Shown: positions 5,545-5,557 of the stretch, in pieces | Position numbering within the stretch: the first letter of the stretch is position 1 | How the letters are laid out: every line of letters starts with the position of its first letter | Source: Candidatus Rifleibacteriota bacterium | GTDB lineage: Bacteria; UBP17; UBA6191; JACPRK01 | Length of the DNA: 5,557 nt | Reading direction: 5' to 3' | Assembly: GCA_016213865.1 (NCBI GenBank) | Contig: JACQZL010000012.1 | Coordinates: 1-5,557, forward strand | The notes under the pieces: model-generated | The model's input: the letters and a program-made list of their open reading frames with translations, nothing else | Told to the model about the DNA's origin: nothing | The model's database searches: none | Made by a program: the position numbers and the translations under genes

Positions 5545-5557
5545 ACGCAGTCGGGAG

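Overview
The window is a GC-rich stretch of bacterial chromosome in which all recognisable genes lie on the + strand. Third codon positions are strongly G/C. Prepilin-type signal sequences point to a didermic (Gram-negative type) bacterium with a type IV pilus or type II secretion-like system. The sequence alone does not fix the phylum. Compact triloop hairpin arrays like the one at the right edge are, from memory, seen in GC-rich deltaproteobacteria-like genomes, but that is weak evidence.

Left module (1-1790): two adjacent genes (64-840 and 885-1721) encode paralogous exported proteins of 258 and 278 residues. Each has a cleavable signal peptide, and about half of the residues are identical by eye. 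They are separated by 44 nt, have good Shine-Dalgarno sites and end at a strong 12-bp hairpin (1743-1780). They look like a tandem duplication in one operon. Their function is not recognised.

Right module (1833-5436): three tightly packed genes encode minor pilins or pseudopilins in the order PilV/GspI-like, PilW/GspJ-like, PilX/GspK-like. The first two carry the classical prepilin peptidase site G^F with Glu at +5. The third has RRG^I with no Glu at +5 and an AAAEAG motif after the hydrophobic helix, as expected of the K/X-type tip subunit. The second gene overlaps the first by 28 nt and the third overlaps the second by 4 nt (TTGA). Both downstream genes appear to start with TTG behind well-placed ribosome binding sites. 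The three proteins probably form a priming or tip complex for a pilus or pseudopilus. The X/K-type subunit is unusually large (821 residues), so its long non-helical part may be an exposed tip domain.

The most interesting signal is an uninterrupted run of nine G residues (3871-3879) inside the large tip-subunit gene. Slippage by one base would change the reading frame, so this is a candidate phase-variation tract in a predicted surface protein. Downstream of the gene (about 5447-5544) lies a string of four hairpins, all with 3-nt loops and regularly spaced. It looks like a dispersed intergenic repeat and may also serve as the 3' end of the operon transcript. No RNA genes, CRISPR arrays, insertion sequences or attachment sites were seen.
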